Shown: positions 7,670-15,817 of the stretch, in pieces
How the letters are laid out: every line of letters begins with the position of its first letter
Position numbering within the stretch: the stretch's first letter is position 1
DNA from: Pontibacter korlensis
GTDB taxonomy: Bacteria; Bacteroidota; Bacteroidia; Cytophagales; Hymenobacteraceae
Length of the DNA stretch: 64,000 nt
Reading direction: 5' to 3'
NCBI RefSeq assembly: GCF_000973725.1
Contig: NZ_CP009621.1
Span: 928,501 to 992,500, forward strand
Program-made: the position numbers and the translations under genes
The notes under the pieces: model-generated
What the model saw: the letters and a program-made list of their open reading frames with translations, nothing else
What the model was told of the DNA's origin: nothing
Databases searched by the model: none

Positions 7670-8971
7670 TTAATGTGCGTGGTAGTGTAGCACACCATCA
7701 TAGGCCCTGAAGCCGCCAGTGGCATACGCTTTATCCTCAGGATTGCTTAAGTCAAAGCGCTTCTGCCCCTCTACCCAAGTTTGCTCAACTTTGGTATGCA
7801 CGCTAAAAGGCTCTCCGCTCAGCACAATAAAGTCTGCATCTTTGCCCTTCTCTAAGGAGCCCACGCGGTTGTCCAGCTCCAGCATTTTGGCACCGGCAAT
7901 CGTAATGCCTTCAATAGCCTTTTCGCGGCTCATGCCCGCCCGCACTGCCAGTGACACATTGCGCATAAACAAGCGTGAGTCGGTGATGCCATCGTCAGTA
8001 TGAAAGGCGGTGAGCACACCTGCTTCTTCCAGCACTGCACCATTGGCATTGCTTACTTCTACTGCTTCGGCTTTGCCACCTGGAGAATCCAGGGTAATGA
8101 TAGAGGCTGGCACCCCTGCTTTGGCAATTTCATCGGCGGCTTTCCATGCCTCACTCACGTGGTGCAGCACCAGTTTAAAACCAAACTCTTTCTGCAGGCG
8201 CAGTGCCGTTAGTACATCGTCGTAGCGGTGTGTATGGAAGTGCACAATGCGCTTCCCGTCCAATATCTCTACCAGCGGCTCCAGGTTAGGCTTGCGCTCC
8301 GGCATTTTATCAGCTTTTCCTTTGGCCGCCTGTACCTTTTTGTTGTAAGCCTGTGCATCCAGAAACAGCTGCCGCACCATGGCTGCCGATTTAGCACGCG
8401 TACCCGGAAATGGAGCCGACTTCATGGGATTGGTACCATTAGCCATCTTCATACCGCCGCAGATGCCGTTTACCACGTCATCACAGAAGGTAAGGTCGCC
8501 AATAGTCTTTCCCTCCCGCATCTTCAAGTATACCGTCTGCCCACTCATCAGGTGGCCAGAGCCAGGCATCACGTTAACAGTTGTTATGCCTCCCGCCAAA
8601 GCACGTTTAAAGGTATCGCTAAGCGGGTTAATGGCATCAACAATACGTACGTCAGGGTGCAATGGGGCAGAGCTATCGCCACCAGAGCCCTCTCCAATGT
8701 GCGAGTGCGTATCTACTAGGCCAGGCATGAGTACTTTGCCTGTTACGTCAAACTCTTTGGCATTTTTAGGGGTGCGCACCTTATCGGCAGTGCCTACGGC
8801 AGTGATTTTGCCGTTTTGTACAACCAGCACACCATTTTCAATTGGTTGGCCTACTACCGGGATAATTTTGGCGCCTTTGAACACATGAGGCTGCTCCTGC
8901 GCCAGCAGAGAGCCAGTGCTCAGCATAAAAGCCAGTCCCAGCGAGTGCAGGAACTTTTGGTTAGAAATCAT
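7670..8971 (-). CDS. Secreted metal-dependent amidohydrolase
   Basis: A 433-residue amidohydrolase of the imidazolonepropionase-like group, exported by an N-terminal signal that ends around LLAQ (residue 25). Its metal site is intact: DTHSH gives H89 and H91, further histidines are in VHFHTHR (245, 247, 249) and LHHVSEAW (271, 272), and AFHTDDG supplies H325 and the aspartates. The C-terminal GSLEKGKDADFIVLSGEPF signature is present. The final HYHAH is a histidine-rich tail. Members hydrolyse cyclic amides, dipeptides or similar bonds, and no substrate can be assigned here. It is the upstream gene of a pair with the degenerate homologue at 6339-7550, and the two may form one complex. Confidence 0.88.
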   Translation of the reverse strand: MISNQKFLHSLGLAFMLSTGSLLAQEQPHVFKGAKIIPVVGQPIENGVLVVQNGKITAVGTADKVRTPKNAKEFDVTGKVLMPGLVDTHSHIGEGSGGDSSAPLHPDVRIVDAINPLSDTFKRALAGGITTVNVMPGSGHLMSGQTVYLKMREGKTIGDLTFCDDVVNGICGGMKMANGTNPMKSAPFPGTRAKSAAMVRQLFLDAQAYNKKVQAAKGKADKMPERKPNLEPLVEILDGKRIVHFHTHRYDDVLTALRLQKEFGFKLVLHHVSEAWKAADEIAKAGVPASIITLDSPGGKAEAVEVSNANGAVLEEAGVLTAFHTDDGITDSRLFMRNVSLAVRAGMSREKAIEGITIAGAKMLELDNRVGSLEKGKDADFIVLSGEPFSVHTKVEQTWVEGQKRFDLSNPEDKAYATGGFRAYDGVLHYHAH

Positions 8972-9137
8972 AAATGAGAGGTAAGGGTGATAATGTATAG
9001 TTAGTTTAGCCCATTAACTTAAGCATTTCTCTATATAAACAAAACCCACTACCTGCTCCGCCTCTTCGGGGCAAGTATCCTTAACGGGCAGGCAACGTTA
9101 CTAATATACTGAGTATTAGCAGCAACACAGAACCACT

Positions 9138-9803
9138 ATGAGAACAAACCTAAGCAAATCAGCATACAAGCTTTTTCACTTTCTAGCATGCTTTGCAATT
9201 GTCGTAGCTGTACATGGCTGTGCCTCCTCTACTCGCATAACGGGCACATGGAAGAACCCTGAAGTGGGCAGCCGCAACTACGAAAAAGTTGTAATAGCTG
9301 CCCTAACAGATAATGTGAGAGCCAGACAAACTGTGGAAACCGATATGCAGGCACAGCTGCAACAGAGAGGAGTAGAGGCTGTCAGGAGTATAGATATGTT
9401 TCCGCCCACCGTATCGAGTAAGGGCGGCCCTGATGTTAACCAGTTACTAGAGAAAGTGCAGAGCCAAGGCTATGACGCTATTCTAACAGTAGCCTTGTTG
9501 GACGAGGAAACTGAAACTCGGTACGTGCCGGGCAACTACGGCTATACTCCTATGACACGCTATGGTTGGTATGGCAGATTCAGGGGGTACTATAACTACT
9601 GGTACCCTACGGTGTACGACCCCGGCTACTACACTGAAGAGAAGGTATACTTTCTGGAAACAAACCTGTATGATGCCAGCTCAGAAAACCTGTTGTGGTC
9701 TGCCCAGTCTCAATCGCATAGTCCTGCCAGCATGCGCAAGGCTTCTGCAAAACTAGCAGAATTAACGGTAGCCCAGATAGCTCAGGAAAACCTGATAAAG
9801 TAA
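9138..9803 (+). CDS. Lipoprotein, DUF4136-like
   Basis: A 221-residue lipoprotein with lipobox VAVHGC (lipid cysteine at residue 28). The pattern that follows (ITGTWKNPEVGSRNYEKVVIAAL, a helix QTVETDMQAQLQQRGVEA, then YDAILTVALLDEETE) resembles DUF4136-type small envelope lipoproteins, which have no known function. Residues 135-165 are very rich in tyrosine, tryptophan and glycine and may be surface exposed. The ATG at 9138 gives a normal signal peptide. It is a single gene between the divergent amidohydrolase and a strong bidirectional terminator. The 166-base gap before it contains no clear TAnnTTTG element. Confidence 0.75.
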   Translation: MRTNLSKSAYKLFHFLACFAIVVAVHGCASSTRITGTWKNPEVGSRNYEKVVIAALTDNVRARQTVETDMQAQLQQRGVEAVRSIDMFPPTVSSKGGPDVNQLLEKVQSQGYDAILTVALLDEETETRYVPGNYGYTPMTRYGWYGRFRGYYNYWYPTVYDPGYYTEEKVYFLETNLYDASSENLLWSAQSQSHSPASMRKASAKLAELTVAQIAQENLIK

Positions 9804-9812
9804 AGACACTGT

Positions 9813-9854
9813 AAACAGCAACGGCTTTCCAAGTTTGGAAAGCCGTTGCTGTTT
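9813..9854. terminator. Bidirectional terminator between convergent genes
   Basis: A perfect 20-base stem (9813-9832 with 9835-9854) with a GT loop and A/T-rich ends on both sides. It serves the lipoprotein gene on the plus strand and the M28-family gene that ends at 9875 on the minus strand. Confidence 0.92.
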
Positions 9855-9874
9855 AGGACATGCTTGCTTATTAA

Positions 9875-10888
9875 CTACTCATTGTACACGACATGCAGCA
9901 CTGTCTGCCCTACGGCTTTCAGTGTGTTTTTGCTGATGATATCCATTGAGTCAGTATGGCGGTGGTGGTATGGTCCAAAAATATCGCCATTGCCTGCATT
10001 CGGGTTCAGCTCTATGATATCGATCATGCGGATGTTGCCGATCGTGTTTACATAGTAATGATCATCGGTAATTGCTGGGGCATTTTTATACTTAAAGAAG
10101 TCGGAGTAACCTATACTGTTGCCTGCCTTCCATACTTTGTCTACAACCTCTTTGGCAAACTGCCTTGAATAACCTTCACGGGCAAAGCGAGCATTTTCAG
10201 CACCCACCATGTCTAGCAGTATGCCATAATTTGCTCTATAGTTAGGTACATGCTTGTTTTTGCTCCAGTACTGCGATCCCAGACACCAGGAATCTTCAAC
10301 ATAAGGCATTGCGCTATCGTCCGGTTGTCCATAGTCTTCTCCGTCAAAAAAGATCAGGTCTACTCCTACATTTGGCTTCTGCTGTGCTTCGTGTATGGTT
10401 CTGGCAATTTCTAATAGTACCCCTACTCCGCTGGCTCCGTCGTTGGCTCCATCTATTGGCTTGTCCGGGTTGTTTTCGTCTTTATCAGCAAGTGGGCGGG
10501 TATCCCAGTGGGCTGCTAAAAGTATACGGTTTGCTGCATCAGGATTATATGAGGCTACAACGTTGCGCAGGTTCAGCATGGTGCCATCATAGGCTTTCAT
10601 CTGAAATTTCTGCTCCTGTACCTGTGCGCCATATTCCTTCAGCTTAGCCACAATCCACTCGCCTGCCTGGTAATGCGGACCAGTATTAGGAACTCGTGGG
10701 CCAAAGGCTACCTGCTTTTCTACAAAGGCATAGGCCGAGTCAGCGTTGAAATCCGGAGCCTCCACGGGTGCAGCCTCCTCTTCTACAGTAGCCACTTGAT
10801 TGGCACCGCTTTTGTCCGTTGAATCACAGCTGGCAAGGCAAAGTGTACCACAAAGCAGCAGCGTCAGCATGTTCAGTTTATTCTTCAT
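9875..10888 (-). CDS. M28-family zinc enzyme, probable glutaminyl-peptide cyclotransferase lipoprotein
   Basis: A 337-residue lipoprotein (lipobox LASC, cysteine 21) of the M28 fold. Zinc ligands are visible: H127 in AAHWDTRP, D150 in [11 protein letters not shown]184 in FDGEDYG, and a C-terminal histidine in HRHTDSMD. The combination of [14 protein letters not shown] and WCLGSQYW is characteristic of type II glutaminyl cyclases such as that of Porphyromonas gingivalis, which form N-terminal pyroglutamate on exported proteins. An aminopeptidase role cannot be excluded. The start overlaps the 3' end of cysS by 11 bases, so the two are probably one operon with translational coupling. The link to type IX cargo is inference. 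Confidence 0.85.
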   Translation of the reverse strand: MKNKLNMLTLLLCGTLCLASCDSTDKSGANQVATVEEEAAPVEAPDFNADSAYAFVEKQVAFGPRVPNTGPHYQAGEWIVAKLKEYGAQVQEQKFQMKAYDGTMLNLRNVVASYNPDAANRILLAAHWDTRPLADKDENNPDKPIDGANDGASGVGVLLEIARTIHEAQQKPNVGVDLIFFDGEDYGQPDDSAMPYVEDSWCLGSQYWSKNKHVPNYRANYGILLDMVGAENARFAREGYSRQFAKEVVDKVWKAGNSIGYSDFFKYKNAPAITDDHYYVNTIGNIRMIDIIELNPNAGNGDIFGPYHHRHTDSMDIISKNTLKAVGQTVLHVVYNE

Positions 10889-12374
10889 AAGCCCAGTCTA
10901 CTCCGGTTTTCATGTCTTTGATAACGATGCCCTGTCGCTTCAGCTCTGCCCGAATAGTATCTACTTTATCATAAGCTTTCTGCTCTTTGGCTTCCTTGTA
11001 GAAGGACAGCACCAGGCTCAGCACTTCTTCCATGTCTCCTACTGTCTCCTCCTCTAACCCCAGCACATGCAGTACCAGCTCCTGGTAAATATTGCGTATC
11101 AGGTCGAACGTTCCTCTGGAAAGCTGCTCTATTTTGATCTGCCCTAAGTACAGGCTATTGATCTTTTTGAGCAGGTTAAACAAAGAAGCAATGGTCTTCG
11201 CTGTGTTCAGATCATCGTTCAAGCCACGGAAGCAATCTTGCGTTAGCTTCTGCAGCTCTTCGTTTAGCTTAGCATCAGGCTCCACAGCCTCTGATTCCAT
11301 TGGATATTGCAACTTCTTCAGCACACGCAGGCCGTTCATCAGCTTAGTATAGCCTTTGCGCGCTGCCTGTAAGGCCTCATTGCTAAAGTCTAAAGTGCTG
11401 CGGTAATGCGCCTGCAGTATAAAGAAGCGGATGGTCATGGGTGTATAAGCCTGCTCCAGCATCTCATGGTTGCCGCTGAACAGCTCGCTCAGGTTAATAA
11501 AGTTACCTAGCGACTTGCCCATCTTCTGCCCATTTACTGTGATCATGTTGTTATGTATCCAGTACTTGGCAGCATCGGTATGGTTGCAGCTAGCCTGGCT
11601 CTGTGCAATCTCACACTCATGGTGCGGGAACATCAGGTCCAGTCCACCACCGTGAATATCAAAAGTGGTGCCGAGGTATTTGCGGCTCATAGCAGAGCAC
11701 TCCAGATGCCACCCGGGGAAACCGTCGCTCCACGGAGATGGCCAGCGCATGATGTGTGTAGGCGAAGCCTTCTTCCATAGGGCAAAATCCAGGGGAGATC
11801 GCTTCTCCTCCTGCCCTTCCAGAGTACGGGTATTGTTCAGCAGGTCATCTATAATACGGCCTGAGAGCTTTCCATACTTGTATTCCTTATTGTAGGTCTC
11901 TACATCAAAGTATACAGAGCCATTCACCTCGTATGCAAAGCCATTGTCCAGAATCTCCTGTATCATCTGCACCTGCTCGATAATATGGCCCGAAGCACGT
12001 GGCTCAATATCGGGCTGCATTACGTTGAGCTTGTTCATCTCCTGGTGGTAAATGTTGGTGTAGTGGTTTACTACCTCCATTGGCTCCAGGTGCTCCAGCT
12101 TGGCTCTTTTCTCTATCTTGTCCTCCCCCTCATCGGCATCATTTTCCAGGTGCCCAACATCTGTTATATTTCGGACATAGCGTACTTTATAGCCCTGGTA
12201 CTTCAGGTATCGGTACAGTACATCAAAAGTAACAGCGCTGCGGGCATGGCCCAGGTGCGGCTCTCCGTATACAGTAGGGCCGCATACATACATCCCTACA
12301 AACGGGGCGTGCAGCGGTTCAAACTCCTCTTTCTTTCGCGTTAGCGTATTGTACAGGTTCAGTTTCTGTTGCAT
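10878..12374 (-). CDS. cysS: Cysteine--tRNA ligase
   Basis: A 498-residue class I aminoacyl-tRNA synthetase charging tRNA-Cys. The HIGH motif reads HLGH (residues 40-43) and KMSKS reads KMGKS (284-288). Zinc-binding residues include C31 in YVCGPT, C226 in WHLECSAMS and the histidines of FPHHECE (about 251-252). The length is normal for bacterial CysRS with its C-terminal DALR and tRNA-binding parts. The ATG at 12374 gives the standard start [18 protein letters not shown]. The stop overlaps the start of the M28-family gene. A promoter-like TAGTTTTG lies upstream on the same strand at 12458-12451. Confidence 0.96.
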   Translation of the reverse strand: MQQKLNLYNTLTRKKEEFEPLHAPFVGMYVCGPTVYGEPHLGHARSAVTFDVLYRYLKYQGYKVRYVRNITDVGHLENDADEGEDKIEKRAKLEHLEPMEVVNHYTNIYHQEMNKLNVMQPDIEPRASGHIIEQVQMIQEILDNGFAYEVNGSVYFDVETYNKEYKYGKLSGRIIDDLLNNTRTLEGQEEKRSPLDFALWKKASPTHIMRWPSPWSDGFPGWHLECSAMSRKYLGTTFDIHGGGLDLMFPHHECEIAQSQASCNHTDAAKYWIHNNMITVNGQKMGKSLGNFINLSELFSGNHEMLEQAYTPMTIRFFILQAHYRSTLDFSNEALQAARKGYTKLMNGLRVLKKLQYPMESEAVEPDAKLNEELQKLTQDCFRGLNDDLNTAKTIASLFNLLKKINSLYLGQIKIEQLSRGTFDLIRNIYQELVLHVLGLEEETVGDMEEVLSLVLSFYKEAKEQKAYDKVDTIRAELKRQGIVIKDMKTGVDWAYEE

Positions 12375-12450
12375 GTTATACTAAGTATAAGCACCCTCAA
12401 GGCGCCGTACTCTTATATTTCTGGCACGTCACTTTGTGCCAATTGTGGTC

Positions 12451-12458
12451 CAAAACTA
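12451..12458 (-). promoter_or_regulatory. Possible -7 element TAGTTTTG for cysS
   Basis: On the minus strand TAGTTTTG matches TAnnTTTG, about 77 bases before the cysS ATG. No TTG is found at the -33 distance. A small hairpin TGGCAC/GTGCCA falls in the leader just after the expected start of transcription. Confidence 0.35.
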
Positions 12459-12484
12459 AAAATATTGCTCCCCTTCTCCTAATA

Positions 12485-13618
12485 CTACTCTACGTCCTTT
12501 GGCTGTAGCACATACGTGGCTAATATGGGGAAGTGATCTGAAAGCCCCATTTCATAATGCGTTTCAAAGGTATGGGCTTCCAGCCCTGGTCCGTAAAACT
12601 GATTATCTATGCGCAGAAAAGGAAGCGGACCATTATAAGTGGCACCCACACCTTTTCCGGCCTGCACGTGAGCATTCTCAAGCACTTTCGCCAGTTCGTT
12701 ATAAGTATAGCTAAACGGAATGTCATTAAAATCGCCGCACACTACCACCGGGTAAGGGGATGTCTTCACATGATCCAGCAGCTGCTGCACCTGCTCTGCC
12801 CTGGAGATAAAGCCTCTACGCAGGCGGCGTGCTAAGTTGCGGCTTTCCTTTTTGAAGCTTGATTCGTCGCCAATAGCGGAGTAAGTGTTTTCGATGTCCT
12901 CAGACTTTATGCTCATCGACTGCAAGTGTACTGCGTAAACGCGCACCGTATCACCATTCACATCAATATCGGCCCAGGCAGCTCGGTTAGCACTTCGTTC
13001 AGGTGTGTTTGAAAAACGGATGGTGCCGCCCTCTGCAATAGGATATTTAGAGAAGATAACGATACCCAGATGAGCTGCTATGCGATCGCCAACAGAGGTT
13101 GAAGCATATTTATACTTACCGTAGCGGGTACCAATGCGGTTGAAGTTGTTGTATTCTACAGAATTTACACGGCTGTAGAACTCCTGCAGGCAGAAAACGT
13201 CAGCAGGATGCTCTGCTACCCAATCTATCATGTCTGTAGATACCTGTGGCACACCCTCCACTATTTTATCATAGGCGTTGAAGATGTGGGTGTTAAAGCT
13301 CATTACCGTCAGGGTTTTTGCCTCCGCCGGCACATCAGTTGCAAAGTTAATTGCCACCAATCTGGCATAGTAGTTCCAGCTAAGTATAAGGGCAGATAGG
13401 GGCAACACCAGCAACCAGGAACGGCGTAGTATCCAGTAGATAAGGAACAGGAAGTTAAGCATCAGTGCCCCAGGCAACGAAAAAGCCACAAAACCGGCAG
13501 GCCAGAAATCACTTGGTGGCACCTGCATACAGAACACCCCTAACAGCATCCAGAGCACCACCAGGGTGTTCAGAATAAGCCATACCCGCCTGCGAATTTT
13601 TTTGAATGTTCCTGACAC
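12485..13618 (-). CDS. Membrane-anchored endonuclease/exonuclease/phosphatase family protein
   Basis: A 377-residue protein with three hydrophobic segments in residues 12-85, followed by an EEP (DNase I-like) domain. Catalytic motifs run in order: MSFNTHIF, CLQEFYS (metal-binding glutamate), VYAVHLQS (histidine), VVCGDFND, and a C-terminal LSDHFPI. All the main residues are present. The domain would lie outside the cytoplasmic membrane if the three segments are all crossed. Such proteins hydrolyse phosphodiesters of nucleic acids or lipids, and the substrate here is unknown. It is followed by cysS after 110 bases. A TAAGTTTG (13631-13624) stands so close to the start that it would give a nearly leaderless mRNA. 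Confidence 0.85.
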   Translation of the reverse strand: MSGTFKKIRRRVWLILNTLVVLWMLLGVFCMQVPPSDFWPAGFVAFSLPGALMLNFLFLIYWILRRSWLLVLPLSALILSWNYYARLVAINFATDVPAEAKTLTVMSFNTHIFNAYDKIVEGVPQVSTDMIDWVAEHPADVFCLQEFYSRVNSVEYNNFNRIGTRYGKYKYASTSVGDRIAAHLGIVIFSKYPIAEGGTIRFSNTPERSANRAAWADIDVNGDTVRVYAVHLQSMSIKSEDIENTYSAIGDESSFKKESRNLARRLRRGFISRAEQVQQLLDHVKTSPYPVVVCGDFNDIPFSYTYNELAKVLENAHVQAGKGVGATYNGPLPFLRIDNQFYGPGLEAHTFETHYEMGLSDHFPILATYVLQPKDVE

Positions 13619-13866
13619 AAAAGCAAACTTACGAATTCTGCACCTATCTATTCCTAGCCACCCAACAGAATATCTGACAGGCTTACCAATGGCTCACTAC
13701 ACTTACTTTACACATTCTATCTATAGACGAACTAAAATATAGCTCTTACTGTTATGCTACAAGGTCTCGGGGCTACCGAAATGACGGCGCAACGTAAGTT
13801 TTTACCCCAACATGCTTTACCGTATGCTGACAATAATTTAAATACAGGGCATCACTGCACAATATG

Positions 13867-13897
13867 TTGTGTATATAATGAATTTGTAGTAAATTTG
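13867..13897 (+). promoter_or_regulatory. Promoter of rimP-nusA: TTG - 20 bases - TAAATTTG
   Basis: TTG at 13867-13869 and TAAATTTG at 13890-13897 are separated by 20 bases, matching the Bacteroidota -33/-7 arrangement. The expected start of transcription is near 13904, about 60 bases before rimP. The 345-base gap from 13619 holds nothing else I can identify. Confidence 0.75.
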
Positions 13898-13921
13898 CAG
13901 CAATATTTCCAAGGAGCTGAG

Positions 13922-13939
13922 GGGGACACTAAAGTCCCC
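13922..13939 (+). promoter_or_regulatory. Terminator-like hairpin in the rimP-nusA leader
   Basis: GGGGAC (13922-13927) pairs with GTCCCC (13934-13939) around ACTAAA, and a T-rich tail follows (13940-13953). It sits in the expected leader, 25 bases ahead of rimP. Because the operon encodes NusA, which changes pausing and termination, an attenuator is a reasonable guess. Confidence 0.6.
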
Positions 13940-13963
13940 TTCTTTATTTCTTAACCGTTTGCT

Positions 13964-14437
13964 ATGGCACTTACTGCGAAGAATATAAGAGAGATGGCTG
14001 AGGCGAGTCTGCCGGATAGCGACTTGTTTATTGTGGATATAGCTGTGTCGGATTCACCAGCCAGGCCTAAAATAACTGTGCTGGCCGATGGCGAGCAGGG
14101 TATCACCATAGACCAGTGTGCTACTATCAGCCGCCGCATCAATAAAAGAATTGAAGAGGTGTTTGGGCCGGACATGTCTTATGTGCTGGAGGTAAGTTCT
14201 CCCGGAGTGGACTTTCCGCTCACACAACCACAGCAGTTTAAGCGCCATACTGGTCGTAACCTGAAGGTGAAACTACAGGACGGCACTGAAAAGACAGGCA
14301 AACTGGAAGAAGTGACCGAATCGGGCTTGAACCTGATGGAGGAAGTAAAACTAAAAGGAAAAAAGGCAACGTATGTGCCTGTGCAGATACCCTTTGGGGA
14401 CATTGTAAAAGCAAATGTTGTAATCTCATTTAAATGA
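13964..14437 (+). CDS. rimP: Ribosome maturation factor RimP
   Basis: A 157-residue protein that helps assemble the 30S subunit. The N-terminal domain shows ITIDQCATISRRINKRIEE and the DMSYVLEVSSPGVDFPLT strand, where SSPGxDxPL is the RimP signature. The C-terminal half is an SH3-like barrel (RNLKVKLQDGTEKTGKLEEV). The length is standard. The gene is first in rimP-nusA, eight bases before nusA, the conserved bacterial order. It has its own promoter at 13867-13897 and a leader hairpin. Confidence 0.95.
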   Translation: MALTAKNIREMAEASLPDSDLFIVDIAVSDSPARPKITVLADGEQGITIDQCATISRRINKRIEEVFGPDMSYVLEVSSPGVDFPLTQPQQFKRHTGRNLKVKLQDGTEKTGKLEEVTESGLNLMEEVKLKGKKATYVPVQIPFGDIVKANVVISFK

Positions 14438-14444
14438 TAAGATA

Positions 14445-15698
14445 ATGAACAGTTCAGTCCTGATCGAGTCGTTCGCCGAATTTGCGAAATTCAAGAACAT
14501 AGACCGCCCGACCATGATGCGCATCCTGGAGGATGTATTCCGCACCATGATCCGCAAAAAGTGGGGCACCGATGAGAACTTCGACATCATCCTGAATGTG
14601 GAGAAGGGAGACCTGGAGATTTGGCGTAACCGCGAGATTGTGGACGACAACTCTGAGGACATCTGGGACCATGATAAGATTGCCTTATCAGATGCTCGCA
14701 AGATTGAGCCTGACTTTGAGGTAGGCGAGGAAGTATCTGAAGAGGTAAAACTGGAAGACTTTGGCCGCCGCGCCGTACTTACAGCGCGTCAGACACTGAT
14801 CCAGCGTATCAAGGATATGGAGAAAGAATTGCTGTTCCAGAAGTATAAGGACCTGGTTGGCGAGATCATTTCAGGAGAAGTATACCAGGTATGGAACCGT
14901 GAGGTGTTATTGCTAGATCAGGAAGAGAACGAACTGCTAATACCTAAAGGCGAACAGATTCCAAAAGATCGTTACCGTAAAGGTGATGTAGTAAGAGCTG
15001 TAGTACAGCGTGTAGAGATTGTGAACGGTAATCCTAAGATCATTCTTTCACGTACCTCTCCTACCTTCTTGGAGCGTCTGTTTGAGAACGAAGTTCCGGA
15101 GATTTTTGATGGTCTGATTGCTATCAAGAAGATCGTACGTGAGCCGGGTGAGCGTGCAAAGGTAGCCGTAGAATCTTTCGACGACCGTATAGACCCAGTA
15201 GGTGCTTGCGTAGGTATGAAAGGTTCTCGCATCCATAGCATCGTACGTGAGCTGGAGAACGAGAATATCGACGTAATCAATTACACGGAGAACCTGGAGC
15301 TGTATATCCAGCGTGCGCTGAGCCCAGCTAAGATCAGCAGCATGAAAATCGACGAGGAAAATGGCAGAGTATCTGTATTCCTGAAGCCTGACCAGGTATC
15401 CCTGGCAATCGGTAAAGGCGGACAGAACATTAAACTTGCCAGCCGCTTGGTGGATATGGAAATTGATGTATTCCGCGAGTCCGAGACTTATGAGGAAGAC
15501 ATCAGCCTGGAAGAGTTCACAGACGAGATCGAAGATTGGGTAATTGCAGAACTGCGCCGTATTGGCTTAGACACCGCGAAAAGTGTGCTGGCAGTAAGCA
15601 AAGAAGATCTGCTTCGCCGCACTGAGCTGGAGGAAGAAACAATTGAAGATGTGCTTTCTGTCCTCCGCGAAGAGTTTGAATCAGAAGACAATCAATAG
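14445..15698 (+). CDS. nusA: Transcription termination/antitermination protein NusA
   Basis: A 417-residue NusA, which binds RNA polymerase and nascent RNA and affects pausing, termination and rRNA antitermination. The N-terminal domain (LIESFAEFAKFKNID...ILEDVFRTMIRKKWG) is followed by an S1 domain around residues 130-200 and two KH domains, with the KH loops VGMKGSRIHSI and IAIGKGGQNIKLASRL both intact. The C-terminus is short and acidic (about residues 345-417) and lacks the repeated acidic domains of E. coli NusA, as is usual in Bacteroidota. It lies between rimP and infB. Confidence 0.95.
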   Translation: MNSSVLIESFAEFAKFKNIDRPTMMRILEDVFRTMIRKKWGTDENFDIILNVEKGDLEIWRNREIVDDNSEDIWDHDKIALSDARKIEPDFEVGEEVSEEVKLEDFGRRAVLTARQTLIQRIKDMEKELLFQKYKDLVGEIISGEVYQVWNREVLLLDQEENELLIPKGEQIPKDRYRKGDVVRAVVQRVEIVNGNPKIILSRTSPTFLERLFENEVPEIFDGLIAIKKIVREPGERAKVAVESFDDRIDPVGACVGMKGSRIHSIVRELENENIDVINYTENLELYIQRALSPAKISSMKIDEENGRVSVFLKPDQVSLAIGKGGQNIKLASRLVDMEIDVFRESETYEEDISLEEFTDEIEDWVIAELRRIGLDTAKSVLAVSKEDLLRRTELEEETIEDVLSVLREEFESEDNQ

Positions 15699-15729
15699 TT
15701 GTGAGTTGTGCTCGGTTGCGCTAATTTTG
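15699..15729 (+). promoter_or_regulatory. Promoter of infB: TTG - 20 bases - TAATTTTG
   Basis: TTG at 15699-15701 and TAATTTTG at 15722-15729 have the 20-base spacing of Bacteroidota promoters. It begins directly after the nusA stop and lies about 90 bases ahead of infB, so infB may be expressed separately as well as by read-through. Confidence 0.7.
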
Positions 15730-15817
15730 AAAAAAGTTTGCACGGGGCACAGCTTATACCTTTAGGTAAGGCAACTATACTTTTAACACAGAATAATAGA
15801 CAGCATATTAGAACAAA

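Noticed and set aside
13624..13631. Minus-strand TAAGTTTG as a promoter of the EEP-family gene
   Set aside because: It lies only six bases before the start codon and has no TTG at the right distance; a leaderless start is possible but not supported.
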